Assembly (NCBI RefSeq): GCF_014384885.1
Contig: NZ_JACRST010000025.1
Location: 1-15,285 of the forward strand
DNA length: 15,285 bases
Source of the DNA: Ligaoa zhengdingensis
GTDB taxonomy: Bacteria > Bacillota > Clostridia > Oscillospirales > Ruminococcaceae
Direction of reading: 5' to 3'
The notes under the pieces were generated by a model, which saw only the letters and a program-made list of their open reading frames with translations, was not told the origin of the DNA and searched no databases. This document shows positions 6,860 through 15,285 of the stretch, one piece after another. Within the stretch, counting starts at the first letter, position 1; each line of letters begins with the position of its first letter. Made by a program: the position numbers and the translations under genes.

Positions 6860-9800
6860 ATGGTGTCAAACTTCTCTTTTTTAAAAGATAAAATGGAATA
6901 CGCCCTCTTTGCCCCGGCCTGCATCGAGGCCGAGAGGGTCTTTTCCGCATCCCCCGCTATGTGTGCCGTGGGCTGCCGCAAGGCGTTGGAACTTGCGGTC
7001 AAGTGGGTCTATGCCGCAGATAACACCATGAGGACGCCCTATCAGGACAACCTGCAATCCCTCATTCACGAGCCTACCTTCCGCTTTGCGCTGGACTCCC
7101 AAACCTGGGCAAAGCTGCCCTTTGTGGTGAAGCTGGGCAATCTGGCCGTACATACCGAGCGGGCGGTGCAGAAAGGCGACGCCCTCCTTTCCCTGAAAAG
7201 CCTGTTTGAATTGATCCAGTGGATTGACTACTGCTATGGCGCCCAATACGAGGAACGCTTTTTTGATGAACAGGCTGTCCCGGACGAGCAGATTGCAGTG
7301 GATACTCAAAAAATCAAGGAACAGCAGAGCCTTTTGGCGCAGAAAGAATCCGAGATCGAGCGGCTGCAAAAGCGGATCGAGGCCCTTTCCGCCCAGTATA
7401 CGGCGGGGAAGCAGACGCACCAGGCCCAGCGCCATTTTGCCGCCGGGGATCTTTCCGAGTATGCCACCCGCCAGCGGTATATCGACCTGGATCTCAAAAT
7501 GACGGGGTGGCAGCTTGACGGTACAGAGGCTGATGTTTGGCAGGAGTACCCGGTGGAGGGGATGGCGGGCAAACCCGGCCAAAAGGGGAAAGCGGATTAT
7601 GTGCTGTTTGGCAAGGACGGCCTTCCGTTGGCCGTGGTAGAGGCCAAGCGCACCGGCAAAGACCCCAACAGCGGCCGCAGGCAGGCGGCGCTCTATGCTG
7701 ATTGCCTGGAGAAAAAGTTTGGCCGCCGCCCCATGATGTTCACCACCAACGGCTTTGAAACCTACTTTTGGGATGACAAAACCGCTCCCCAGCGCCAGGT
7801 CAGCGGAATTTTCAGCAAATCCGATTTGCAAAAGCTGATGAACCGCCGGGAGGAACGAAAAAATCTGGAGGAAATCCCCATTGATGACCGGATTACCGAC
7901 CGGTATTATCAAAAAGAGGCCATCCGAGCGGTATGCGGCAATATTGCCAAGGGCTACCGCAAAAACCTGTTGGTGATGGCCACCGGTACGGGTAAGACTC
8001 GGACCGCTTCCAGTCTGACAGATGTCCTCAGCCGGGCCGGGTATGTGACGAACATCTTGTTTTTGGCAGACCGCACAGCACTGGTCAAGCAGGCTCGGGA
8101 CGATTTTAAGAACTATCTGCCGGATATGTCGCTTTGCAATCTGCTTTCCGGCAAAGATGACCGCAACGCCCGCATTGTCTTTTCCACCTATCCCACCATG
8201 CTGAACGCCATTGATAACACCAAAACGGAGGACGGGCAAAAGCTATTCACCCCGGCGCATTTTGATTTGATTATCATTGACGAAAGCCATCGCAGCATTT
8301 TCAAAAAGTACCGGGCGATTTTTGAGTATTTTGACGCCATTCTCGTGGGATTGACGGCCACGCCGAAAACTGATGTGGACCGGAACACCTATGATTTCTT
8401 TGAAATGGAGCATGGGGTTCCTACCTATGCCTACGATTATGAAACCGCCGTCTATACCGACCATGTTCTGGTACCCTACTACAACTTTGAGATCACCACT
8501 AAATTTGAAGAGGAAAAGGGGATTTACTACGACACCCTCTCCGAAGCGGACAAGGCCCGTTATGAGGAGGATTTCACCGAAGATGACGGGGCCATGCCGG
8601 TTTTTATCCCGTCGGAGAAGCTCAACAAATTCATTTTTAACGAGCAGACAGTGGACCGGGTACTCCAGGATTTGATGGAGCGGGGCATCAAGGTGGCGGG
8701 CGGTGATCGCATTGGCAAGAGCATCATCTTCGCCCAGAACAAACGCCATGCCGAGTTTATCCTAAACCGGTTTGACAAGCTGTATCCCCATCTGAAAGGC
8801 AATTTTGCACAGCGGGTCATCTGTGATGATTCTTATGCACAAACCATCATCGATGACTTTAAACAGCCGGAAAAGGAGCCGCACATTGTTGTTTCGGTAG
8901 ATATGATGGATACCGGAATTGATGTACCGGAATGTGTTAATCTGGTGTTTTTCAAGAAGGTCCGCTCCAAAACCAAGTTTTGGCAGATGATCGGGCGTGG
9001 TACTCGCTTGTGTAAAGGATTGGAATGTGTGGATGGGATGGACGGTTCCTATACCGATAAGCGCCGCTTTCTCATCTTTGACTACTGCGGTAACTTTGAG
9101 TTTTTCCGGGAAAAAGAAAAGGAGTTTCAGGGCAGCGAGGTGAAGTCTCTTTCCGAGGCAATCTTCTCCAAAAAAGTTCGTCTCATTGCTCTGTTGCAAG
9201 AGGGAAACTATGCAGATCAAGATCACCAGGATTTTCGGGCTGAATTGATAGAGGGGTGCCGCACGCAGGTGACGGCACTGAATCCGGAGCTGGTTGCGGT
9301 CAGGCTGAAACTCCGTTATGTGGAAAAGTACAAGGAGGCTTCAGCTTATGCTGCTCTGAGCGAGACGGATAAGGGGGAGCTGACAACATATCTCGCTCCG
9401 CTCGTTTTTATGGATGACGCCGATGAAATGGCGAAGCGATTTGACAACTTTATCTATGGCATGATGCTGGCTGCATTGGAGGTATCCTCCCGTTTTTCAT
9501 ACGCAAAAAGGCAGCTTTGCGACCTTGTTGGTGCGCTGATGAAAAAGGCGAGCATTCCCCAGGTCAAGGCAGTTTTGCCGTTGCTCCAATCCATTCAAGA
9601 AGAGGAATTCTGGGAAAATTTCAGTATTCTTCGTTTAGAACAGGCGCGGGGAGAACTGCGCTCTTTAATTAAATTTTTAGAAGACGGTAACGGCGTGAAG
9701 CCGCCTATTATCACCAATTTGGCTGATCCGGTCGTCTTTGAAAAGGAGGGCCAGCTTTTGGGCCCAGCCTATGATTTTGAGGATTACCGGTTGAAAGTGA

Positions 9801-10243
9801 ACCGCTATGTGAACGAGCATGGCGATACCTTAGCCATTTACAAGCTCACTCACAATATTCCTTTGGCCTCTGGCGACTATCGGGAACTGGAGCGTGTGTT
9901 CACCCAAGAACTGGGAACCAAAGAGGACTATCAGCGGGAATATGGTGATACCCCTTTTGGTCTTCTGATCCGCAGAATTGCCAAGTTGGATCACGAAGCT
10001 GCTATGGCTGCGTTTTCTCAGTTCATCAATGACCAATCTTTGAATCAGAGCCAGATTGCATTTGTTCACAAGGTGATTGGGTACATAGAGCAAAATGGGT
10101 ATATGGAAAATATGGCCGATTTGATGAACCCTCCCTTTGATAAACCGGTGGGCTTTATCAAACTGTTTGATTCCAGAACCCAGACGCAGCTTGTACAAGT
10201 CATTACACAGATCAAAGAGAACGCTATCCATGTGGGGGCATAG
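6860..10243 (+). CDS. hsdR: type I restriction endonuclease / DNA translocase subunit HsdR (EcoEI-like)
   Basis: A protein of about 1127 residues. In order: an N-terminal domain resembling DUF4145 (about 15-110), a coiled coil rich in E/Q/K (about 150-185), a PD-(D/E)xK nuclease domain with DYVLFGKDGLPLAVVEAKR near 245-265, and a superfamily 2 helicase motor. Motor motifs are MATGTGKTRTASS near 373 (Walker A), IIDESHRS near 472 (motif II), LTATP near 497 (motif III) and QMIGRGTRL near 711 (motif VI). A long C-terminal domain (about 790-1127) resembles the EcoEI R C-terminal family that contacts the methyltransferase. The subunit pumps DNA with ATP and cuts it remote from unmethylated sites. 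Start choice: GGGAGGAG (6850-6857) favours GTG 6863 (spacing five) or ATG 6860; ATG 6842 lies upstream of that Shine-Dalgarno. It is the last gene before a strong terminator. No truncation is seen. Confidence 0.96.
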   Translation: MVSNFSFLKDKMEYALFAPACIEAERVFSASPAMCAVGCRKALELAVKWVYAADNTMRTPYQDNLQSLIHEPTFRFALDSQTWAKLPFVVKLGNLAVHTERAVQKGDALLSLKSLFELIQWIDYCYGAQYEERFFDEQAVPDEQIAVDTQKIKEQQSLLAQKESEIERLQKRIEALSAQYTAGKQTHQAQRHFAAGDLSEYATRQRYIDLDLKMTGWQLDGTEADVWQEYPVEGMAGKPGQKGKADYVLFGKDGLPLAVVEAKRTGKDPNSGRRQAALYADCLEKKFGRRPMMFTTNGFETYFWDDKTAPQRQVSGIFSKSDLQKLMNRREERKNLEEIPIDDRITDRYYQKEAIRAVCGNIAKGYRKNLLVMATGTGKTRTASSLTDVLSRAGYVTNILFLADRTALVKQARDDFKNYLPDMSLCNLLSGKDDRNARIVFSTYPTMLNAIDNTKTEDGQKLFTPAHFDLIIIDESHRSIFKKYRAIFEYFDAILVGLTATPKTDVDRNTYDFFEMEHGVPTYAYDYETAVYTDHVLVPYYNFEITTKFEEEKGIYYDTLSEADKARYEEDFTEDDGAMPVFIPSEKLNKFIFNEQTVDRVLQDLMERGIKVAGGDRIGKSIIFAQNKRHAEFILNRFDKLYPHLKGNFAQRVICDDSYAQTIIDDFKQPEKEPHIVVSVDMMDTGIDVPECVNLVFFKKVRSKTKFWQMIGRGTRLCKGLECVDGMDGSYTDKRRFLIFDYCGNFEFFREKEKEFQGSEVKSLSEAIFSKKVRLIALLQEGNYADQDHQDFRAELIEGCRTQVTALNPELVAVRLKLRYVEKYKEASAYAALSETDKGELTTYLAPLVFMDDADEMAKRFDNFIYGMMLAALEVSSRFSYAKRQLCDLVGALMKKASIPQVKAVLPLLQSIQEEEFWENFSILRLEQARGELRSLIKFLEDGNGVKPPIITNLADPVVFEKEGQLLGPAYDFEDYRLKVNRYVNEHGDTLAIYKLTHNIPLASGDYRELERVFTQELGTKEDYQREYGDTPFGLLIRRIAKLDHEAAMAAFSQFINDQSLNQSQIAFVHKVIGYIEQNGYMENMADLMNPPFDKPVGFIKLFDSRTQTQLVQVITQIKENAIHVGA

Positions 10244-10245
10244 AG

Positions 10246-10275
10246 AAAGGGAGAGGATATATCCTCTCCCTTTTT
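10246..10275 (+). terminator. rho-independent terminator of the hsd operon
   Basis: A perfect 28-bp palindrome (10246-10259 with 10260-10273) starts three bases after the hsdR stop and is followed by T residues through 10275. Being symmetric, with an A run on its 5' side, it should also terminate leftward transcription. Confidence 0.95.
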
Positions 10276-10617
10276 ATGTTACATGGCCCTTTTTCTCCAA
10301 ATGTTTTACTTGTGTTCTACACCATTTTTACATCATTCCAGCATAGAGCTTTATGGAGTGGCATGGTGTTTTATGTTACTGAAAGTTGGAGGAATCCACT
10401 GACTATCGGGCTTTATGGACTTTTGAGAGGTTATGAAATTAAGCTCGCTTGTTCCGATTCCCAGTTTCATAGCTTGATGATCCTTTCAAACGATAATGGA
10501 CGCCGAAGCGATCCGTCTAACAACTTATTATACAGCCAAACGGCCGAACCGACAAGTGGTTTTAACAAGGAGGGGGGTGCTGTTCAAGATATCTTGGGAA
10601 AAGATTTATAAAATTTT
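10276..10617. other. intergenic gap without a convincing gene
   Basis: A 111-codon frame opens at 10276 inside the terminator flank, and a 49-codon frame lies at 10496-10645. Neither has a Shine-Dalgarno or a recognisable motif, and the second runs through a promoter. GCTTTATGGA occurs twice (near 10349 and 10410) with no wider repeat. I read this as non-coding or decayed sequence at the right edge of the restriction block. Confidence 0.5.
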
Positions 10618-10646
10618 CACTTCTCCACCAAGGTTTGCGGTATAAT
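10618..10646 (+). promoter_or_regulatory. probable promoter of the two-component genes
   Basis: A consensus -10 TATAAT occupies 10641-10646. At 17 bp upstream the hexamer CACTTC (10618-10623) is a poor -35, so an activator may be needed. Transcription would start near 10653, leaving a leader of about 85 nt before the response regulator. Confidence 0.55.
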
Positions 10647-10657
10647 AGAACTAATGT

Positions 10658-10679
10658 GGGGCGGACTGTGCGCCGCCCC
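10658..10679 (+). other. GC-rich hairpin in the response regulator leader
   Basis: GGGGCGG (10658-10664) pairs with CCGCCCC (10673-10679) across an eight-base loop. It begins near the predicted 5' end of the transcript. No T run follows, so it is not a standard terminator; it may stabilise the 5' end of the mRNA. Confidence 0.5.
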
Positions 10680-10736
10680 GAAAAATGACAGATGCTGCTT
10701 CCCTTTTGCGGACGTGTATTTGAGGAGGAATGGATC

Positions 10737-11429
10737 ATGGCAATAGGTAAAATATTGGTTGCGGACGACGACAAAAATATCTGCGAGCTGCTGCGGCTTT
10801 ACCTTGAAAAAGAGGGCTATGCGGTGACCCTCGCAAACGACGGCGAGGAGGCGCTGGCCAAATTTCAGGCGGAGACGCCGGACATCCTGCTGCTGGATGT
10901 GATGATGCCCAAACTGGACGGATGGCAGGTCTGCCGGGAAATCCGCAAAAAGTCCGAGGTGCCGATTATCATGGTGACGGCCAAGGGCGAGACGTTCGAC
11001 AAGGTGCTCGGCCTGGAGCTGGGCGCGGACGATTACGTGGTGAAGCCGTTCGATGCCAAGGAGATTGTGGCGCGCATCAAGGCGGTGATGCGCCGCACCG
11101 GCAAGAACTCGGCGGAGAACAACGTCAAGGAGGTCTCCTACGACAAGCTGGTGGTCAACATGACCAAGTACGAGCTCAAGGTGGACGGCAAGGTGGTGGA
11201 CACCCCGCCCAAGGAGCTGGAGCTGCTGTTCCATCTGGCCAGCAACCCCAACCGGGTTTACACCCGCGACCAGCTGCTCGACGAGGTGTGGGGCTTTGAA
11301 TATTACGGCGACAGCCGCACCGTGGATGTGCATGTGAAGCGCCTGCGCGAAAAGCTGGAGGGCGTTTCGGACAAGTGGTCGCTCAAAACCGTGTGGGGCG
11401 TGGGCTACAAGTTTGAAGTCAAGGAGTGA
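10737..11429 (+). CDS. OmpR/PhoB-family response regulator
   Basis: A 230-residue regulator. The receiver domain (1 to about 120) has the acidic triad D10-D11-D12, the phospho-acceptor D54 in ILLLDVMMP, the conserved T in MVTAKGE and K in DDYVVKPFD. The C-terminal winged helix (about 133-228) contains PPKELELLFHLASNPNRVYTRDQLLDEVWG and RTVDVHVKRLREKLE, the recognition helix region of the OmpR/PhoB class. Phosphorylation by the kinase encoded next would drive dimer binding to promoter DNA. ATG 10737 is chosen because AGGAGG (10723-10728) sits eight bases before it. The kinase gene follows after 97 bases that contain a strong hairpin, so the kinase may be made at a lower level. The sequence resembles several Firmicutes envelope-stress regulators; I cannot assign an orthologue. 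Confidence 0.95.
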   Translation: MAIGKILVADDDKNICELLRLYLEKEGYAVTLANDGEEALAKFQAETPDILLLDVMMPKLDGWQVCREIRKKSEVPIIMVTAKGETFDKVLGLELGADDYVVKPFDAKEIVARIKAVMRRTGKNSAENNVKEVSYDKLVVNMTKYELKVDGKVVDTPPKELELLFHLASNPNRVYTRDQLLDEVWGFEYYGDSRTVDVHVKRLREKLEGVSDKWSLKTVWGVGYKFEVKE

Positions 11430-11472
11430 CCGGGCCGGGCCCTGGCACAGGGATATGTTTTGATTGGAGCGA

Positions 11473-11512
11473 GGGCCGCGCCCCCAGGCGGGGCGCGGCC
11501 CCTGAAATTTTT
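11473..11512 (+). terminator. strong intergenic hairpin between response regulator and kinase genes (attenuator-like)
   Basis: A perfect 12-bp GC stem (11473-11484 with 11490-11501) closes a five-base loop. Five T residues follow only at 11508-11512, six bases after the stem. Termination should therefore be weak or partial, giving excess regulator over kinase or protecting the upstream mRNA 3' end. The kinase Shine-Dalgarno AAGGA (11516-11520) follows immediately. Confidence 0.6.
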
Positions 11513-11526
11513 GAGAAGGATTTGAG

Positions 11527-12999
11527 TTGATCGGCATGCAAAAGAGCTTGCTTTCTAAATATTTCACCATCTGCTCCGCGATCATCCTCGCGAGCATCAC
11601 CATCTTGGGGGCGATCCTGCTGGTATTTGCCGCCCAGTACTTTAAAATGGATAAGCAGAAGCTGCTGCTGCGCAACGCCAACCAGGCGCTGGCCCTCACG
11701 CAGGAGGAGTACAAGCGCAACAATTACACCGAGGTGAACTCCTACACCCTGCAAACCGGGTACGGCATCCTGGGCGACGCGATCGACGCGACCATCTTTT
11801 TGACCGATGTGCAGGGCAAAACCCTGCTTTGCACCGATACCTCGGGATGCAGCCATTTTACATATACGGTGCCCGAGGAGGTGCGGCAGCAGGTGCTGCG
11901 CGACGGGAAGTATAAGGAGATGGGCAAGCTCGGCGGCATCTATCAGGAAAATTACTACACGGTCGGGGTGCCGCTCTACCACCCGACCGGCCAGGTGGTG
12001 GCGTACATCTTCGTCTCCTCCACGGCGGCGGGCCAGCAGCACTTCCTGATGGAGATCCTCAACATGTTCGCCATCAGCTCGTTGGCGGTCATCGTCATCA
12101 GCTTTATCGTGATCTACTTCGTCACCTCGCGCATGGTGCGGCCGCTGCGCGAGATGGTGGGCGCGACGCAGAGCTTTTCTAAGGGCGACTTCACCGTGCG
12201 GGTGCCGGTGACCAGCTACGACGAGGTGGGCCAGCTCGCCATCGCGTTCAACAACATGGCGCAGAACCTCGCCAGCACTGAGCAGGTGCGCCGCAGTTTC
12301 ATCGGCAATGTGTCGCACGAGCTCAAAACCCCCATGACCACCATCGGCGGTTTCATCGACGGCATCCTAGACGGCACCATCCCCGAGGATAAGCGCGACA
12401 AATACCTGCGCACCGTGTCCGACGAGGTGAAGCGCCTGGCGCGGCTGGTGCGCTCGATGCTGGGCATCGCGCGCATGGAATCGGGCGAGATGAAAATTGC
12501 GCCGCAGGATTTCGATATCAACGAGACGGTGTGCACCACGGTGTTCACCTTTGAGCAGAAGATCGAGGAGAAGCGGCTGGAGATTCGCGGCCTCGATCAG
12601 GATAAACTGATGGTCAGCGCCGACCCGGACCTCATCCATCAGGTGGTATACAATCTGGTGGATAACGCGGTCAAGTTCGTCAACGAGGGCGGCTACATCG
12701 AGTTCGATTACAAGGTGGAGGGCGGCTTCACCCATGTGAGCATCAAGAATTCGGGCGACGGCATCCCCAAAGAGGAGATCCCGCACGTGTTTGAAAAGTT
12801 TTATAAGTCCGACCGCTCGCGCAGCCTGGACAAAAACGGCGTGGGTCTGGGGCTGCATATCGTGCGCACCATCATCAACCTGCATTCCGGCGATATCATC
12901 GTGCGCAGTGTCGAGGGCGAATACTGTGAGTTCGAGTTTACCCTGCCCACCGCCACGCCGCCCAAGCCGGCGGCGCGCAAGGCGGGGGCCGGTGCGTAA
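11527..12999 (+). CDS. membrane sensor histidine kinase with HAMP domain
   Basis: A 490-residue kinase. TM1 lies at about 15-35 and TM2 at about 178-203, enclosing an extracytoplasmic sensor region of about 140 residues. A HAMP linker (about 203-257, beginning RMVRPLREM) follows. The HisKA helix carries the phospho-accepting H264 in FIGNVSHELKTPMTTI. The ATPase domain shows the N box LVDNAVKF, the G1 box SGDGIP, the F box FEKFYKSD and the G2 box GVGLGLHIV. The tail is rich in A, P and K. The start is probably TTG 11527 with AAGGA six bases upstream; ATG 11536, three codons later, would be 15 bases away. It is paired with the response regulator just upstream and followed by an HtrA protease gene, which suggests sensing of envelope or secretion stress. 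The sensor region has no domain I recognise. Confidence 0.94.
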   Translation: MIGMQKSLLSKYFTICSAIILASITILGAILLVFAAQYFKMDKQKLLLRNANQALALTQEEYKRNNYTEVNSYTLQTGYGILGDAIDATIFLTDVQGKTLLCTDTSGCSHFTYTVPEEVRQQVLRDGKYKEMGKLGGIYQENYYTVGVPLYHPTGQVVAYIFVSSTAAGQQHFLMEILNMFAISSLAVIVISFIVIYFVTSRMVRPLREMVGATQSFSKGDFTVRVPVTSYDEVGQLAIAFNNMAQNLASTEQVRRSFIGNVSHELKTPMTTIGGFIDGILDGTIPEDKRDKYLRTVSDEVKRLARLVRSMLGIARMESGEMKIAPQDFDINETVCTTVFTFEQKIEEKRLEIRGLDQDKLMVSADPDLIHQVVYNLVDNAVKFVNEGGYIEFDYKVEGGFTHVSIKNSGDGIPKEEIPHVFEKFYKSDRSRSLDKNGVGLGLHIVRTIINLHSGDIIVRSVEGEYCEFEFTLPTATPPKPAARKAGAGA

Positions 13000-13031
13000 C
13001 AGATGGGCCAAAAATAACACAGAACGATCAT

Positions 13032-13051
13032 AAAAGATGCCGAATCTTTTT
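13032..13051 (+). terminator. weak hairpin after the kinase gene
   Basis: AAAAGAT (13032-13038) pairs with ATCTTTT (13044-13050) around a five-base loop, with one further T. The stem is AT-rich, so it would be a weak terminator at best; transcripts may continue into htrA. Confidence 0.35.
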
Positions 13052-13061
13052 AAAAGACGTT

Positions 13062-13091
13062 TATTTTTACTTCATATTTTGTCGATATAAT
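13062..13091 (+). promoter_or_regulatory. probable promoter of htrA
   Basis: A consensus -10 TATAAT (13086-13091) lies 50 bases before the htrA start in a locally AT-rich stretch. No clear -35 at 17 bp is visible; TTTACT at 13066-13071 is a partial match at only 14 bp. The weak -35 would fit activation by the neighbouring response regulator, but no tandem operator repeat is evident. Confidence 0.5.
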
Positions 13092-13141
13092 AAGCCCATA
13101 GACAAGAACAAACAGGATTTCACCTGAGGAGGTTTACTGAT

Positions 13142-14914
<1,773 letters not shown>

Positions 14915-14931
14915 GGCTGATAATTTGACCG

Positions 14932-14986
14932 ATCGGGCGGGTTTTCCCGATGCAAAAGGGGTGGGCAGGTTGTCCGCCCCCGTTTT
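14932..14986 (+). terminator. tandem hairpins, terminator after htrA
   Basis: A first hairpin pairs ATCGGG (14932-14937) with CCCGAT (14946-14951). A second, stronger one pairs GGGGTGGGC (14958-14966) with GTCCGCCCC (14972-14980), with two wobbles, and runs into CGTTTT (14981-14986). The second is the likely rho-independent terminator of htrA. Confidence 0.75.
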
Positions 14987-14989
14987 GTA

Positions 14990-15022
14990 CCCGGCGGCGG
15001 CCTGTCCGGACCAGTCGCCGGG
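14990..15022. repeat. GC-rich hairpin
   Basis: CCCGGCG (14990-14996) pairs exactly with CGCCGGG (15016-15022). The interior contains a smaller CTG/CAG stem around TCCGGA. It is the first of a run of hairpins that fills the space up to the uvrB fragment. Confidence 0.6.
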
Positions 15023-15046
15023 CGGCGGCGAAGCGCATAGTATGCT

Positions 15047-15147
15047 TATGAAAACACGCGCGGGCGGCAAAGGGTGGCCGCGGCGGTGAGGCCGGCCTCG
15101 CCGCCCGGCCCGTGAAGAGCCCTTTGCCGGCGCCCGTGCTTTTCATA
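15047..15147. repeat. long inverted repeat / 101-nt hairpin
   Basis: Two 28-base arms (15047-15074 and 15120-15147) are complementary apart from a short mismatched centre: the outer TATGAAAA matches TTTTCATA and the inner GGCAAAGGG matches CCCTTTGCC. Inside, GGCCG/CGGCC (76-80 with 106-110 of the same thousand) and a 24-bp near-palindrome (15082-15105, one G-T) continue the stem. It could be a structured RNA, a small mobile inverted-repeat element, or a REP-like element; I recognise no known family. Confidence 0.8.
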
Positions 15148-15175
15148 GGGTCGCGGAAAAACATTTCCGCGGCCC
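15148..15175. repeat. 12-bp stem hairpin directly after the long hairpin
   Basis: GGGTCGCGGAAA (15148-15159) pairs with TTTCCGCGGCCC (15164-15175) with one wobble and a four-base AACA loop. It abuts the long hairpin with no spacer. No T run follows on either strand, so it is not a standard terminator. Confidence 0.7.
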
Positions 15176-15203
15176 ACTGTGCGTTCTGTCCCTCGAAGGG
15201 CAG

Positions 15204-15285
15204 ACTTCGCTGATTCAGACGATTGGCCGCGCCGCGCGCAACGCCCAGGGCAAGGTGATTATGTACGCGGATTCGGTCACCAATT
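15204..15285 (+). pseudogene. uvrB: uvrB fragment (helicase motif VI region), 5' part missing, runs off the window
   Basis: The frame starting at ACT 15204 reads TSLIQTIGRAARNAQGKVI and MYADSVTN to the window end. This is the near-invariant motif VI segment of UvrB, the damage-verifying helicase-like subunit of the UvrABC excision nuclease, corresponding to roughly residues 520-550 of a normal protein of about 660. The residues that should precede it (a GFLRS-type segment, then motif V and the rest) are absent: the upstream in-frame reading gives GPLCVLSLEGQ, and the preceding 200 bases are hairpins. No start codon or ribosome site lies nearby. It may be a remnant of a truncated or rearranged uvrB, or an assembly join. 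The call of homology is strong; its status as a pseudogene is inference. Confidence 0.75.

Noticed and set aside
10276..10611. 111-codon open frame after the hsd terminator
   Set aside because: It begins in the terminator flank, has no Shine-Dalgarno, mixed unnatural composition and no recognisable motif.
10496..10645. 49-codon frame beginning MDAEAIRLTT
   Set aside because: It has no ribosome binding site and its stop codon lies inside the TATAAT of the response regulator promoter.
2097..10690. CRISPR array, insertion sequence or prophage
   Set aside because: No regularly spaced short repeats, transposase, integrase or phage structural motifs were seen on either strand.

Overview
The window looks like a chromosomal segment from a gut-type Clostridia bacterium, most likely Oscillospiraceae/Ruminococcaceae. 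I infer this from the GC-rich core genes, strong AGGAGG-type ribosome binding sites, a single-PDZ membrane HtrA with a long acidic cytosolic N-terminus, and the style of the type I restriction proteins. No species is claimed.

Layout, left to right. (1) 1-397: an RNA cluster with a probable tRNA tail, tRNA-Glu(CTC), 5S rRNA, tRNA-Asn(GTT) and a strong terminator. (2) 371-2096, minus strand: ychF, encoding a conserved ATPase, followed downstream by a small membrane protein resembling the CrtO-type acyltransferases. (3) 2097-2478: an AT-richer gap without a convincing gene; it ends in a promoter for the next block. (4) 2479-10275, plus strand: a complete type I restriction-modification operon ordered mini-hsdM, hsdS1, hsdM, hsdS2, a small unknown gene, hsdR, closed by a perfect terminator hairpin. 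(5) 10276-10640: a gap without a convincing gene. (6) 10737-14986: an OmpR/PhoB-type response regulator, its HAMP sensor kinase and an HtrA-type envelope protease, forming a probable envelope-stress module. (7) 14990-15285: a run of strong hairpins abutting an in-frame piece of uvrB (helicase motif VI) that lacks its upstream part.

The restriction block is the most notable region. One methyltransferase subunit gene (hsdM) and one motor/nuclease gene (hsdR) share two different specificity genes, which carry four unlike target recognition domains on nearly identical scaffold segments. The first hsdS is preceded by a 25-codon remnant of hsdM. This remnant keeps exactly the hsdM leader and start plus the last codons, which hold the Shine-Dalgarno for hsdS. 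It is explained by tandem duplication of hsdM-hsdS followed by an in-frame 1458-bp deletion at a GGCGG microhomology. The resulting 70-bp direct repeats flank a 1274-bp cassette that could be lost cleanly by recombination. A 124-residue protein with a tryptophan-containing Myb/SANT-like helical segment sits between hsdS2 and hsdR and is the best candidate for an undescribed accessory component.

Positions, repeats and motifs were read by eye; family names come from recognised motifs, not database searches.
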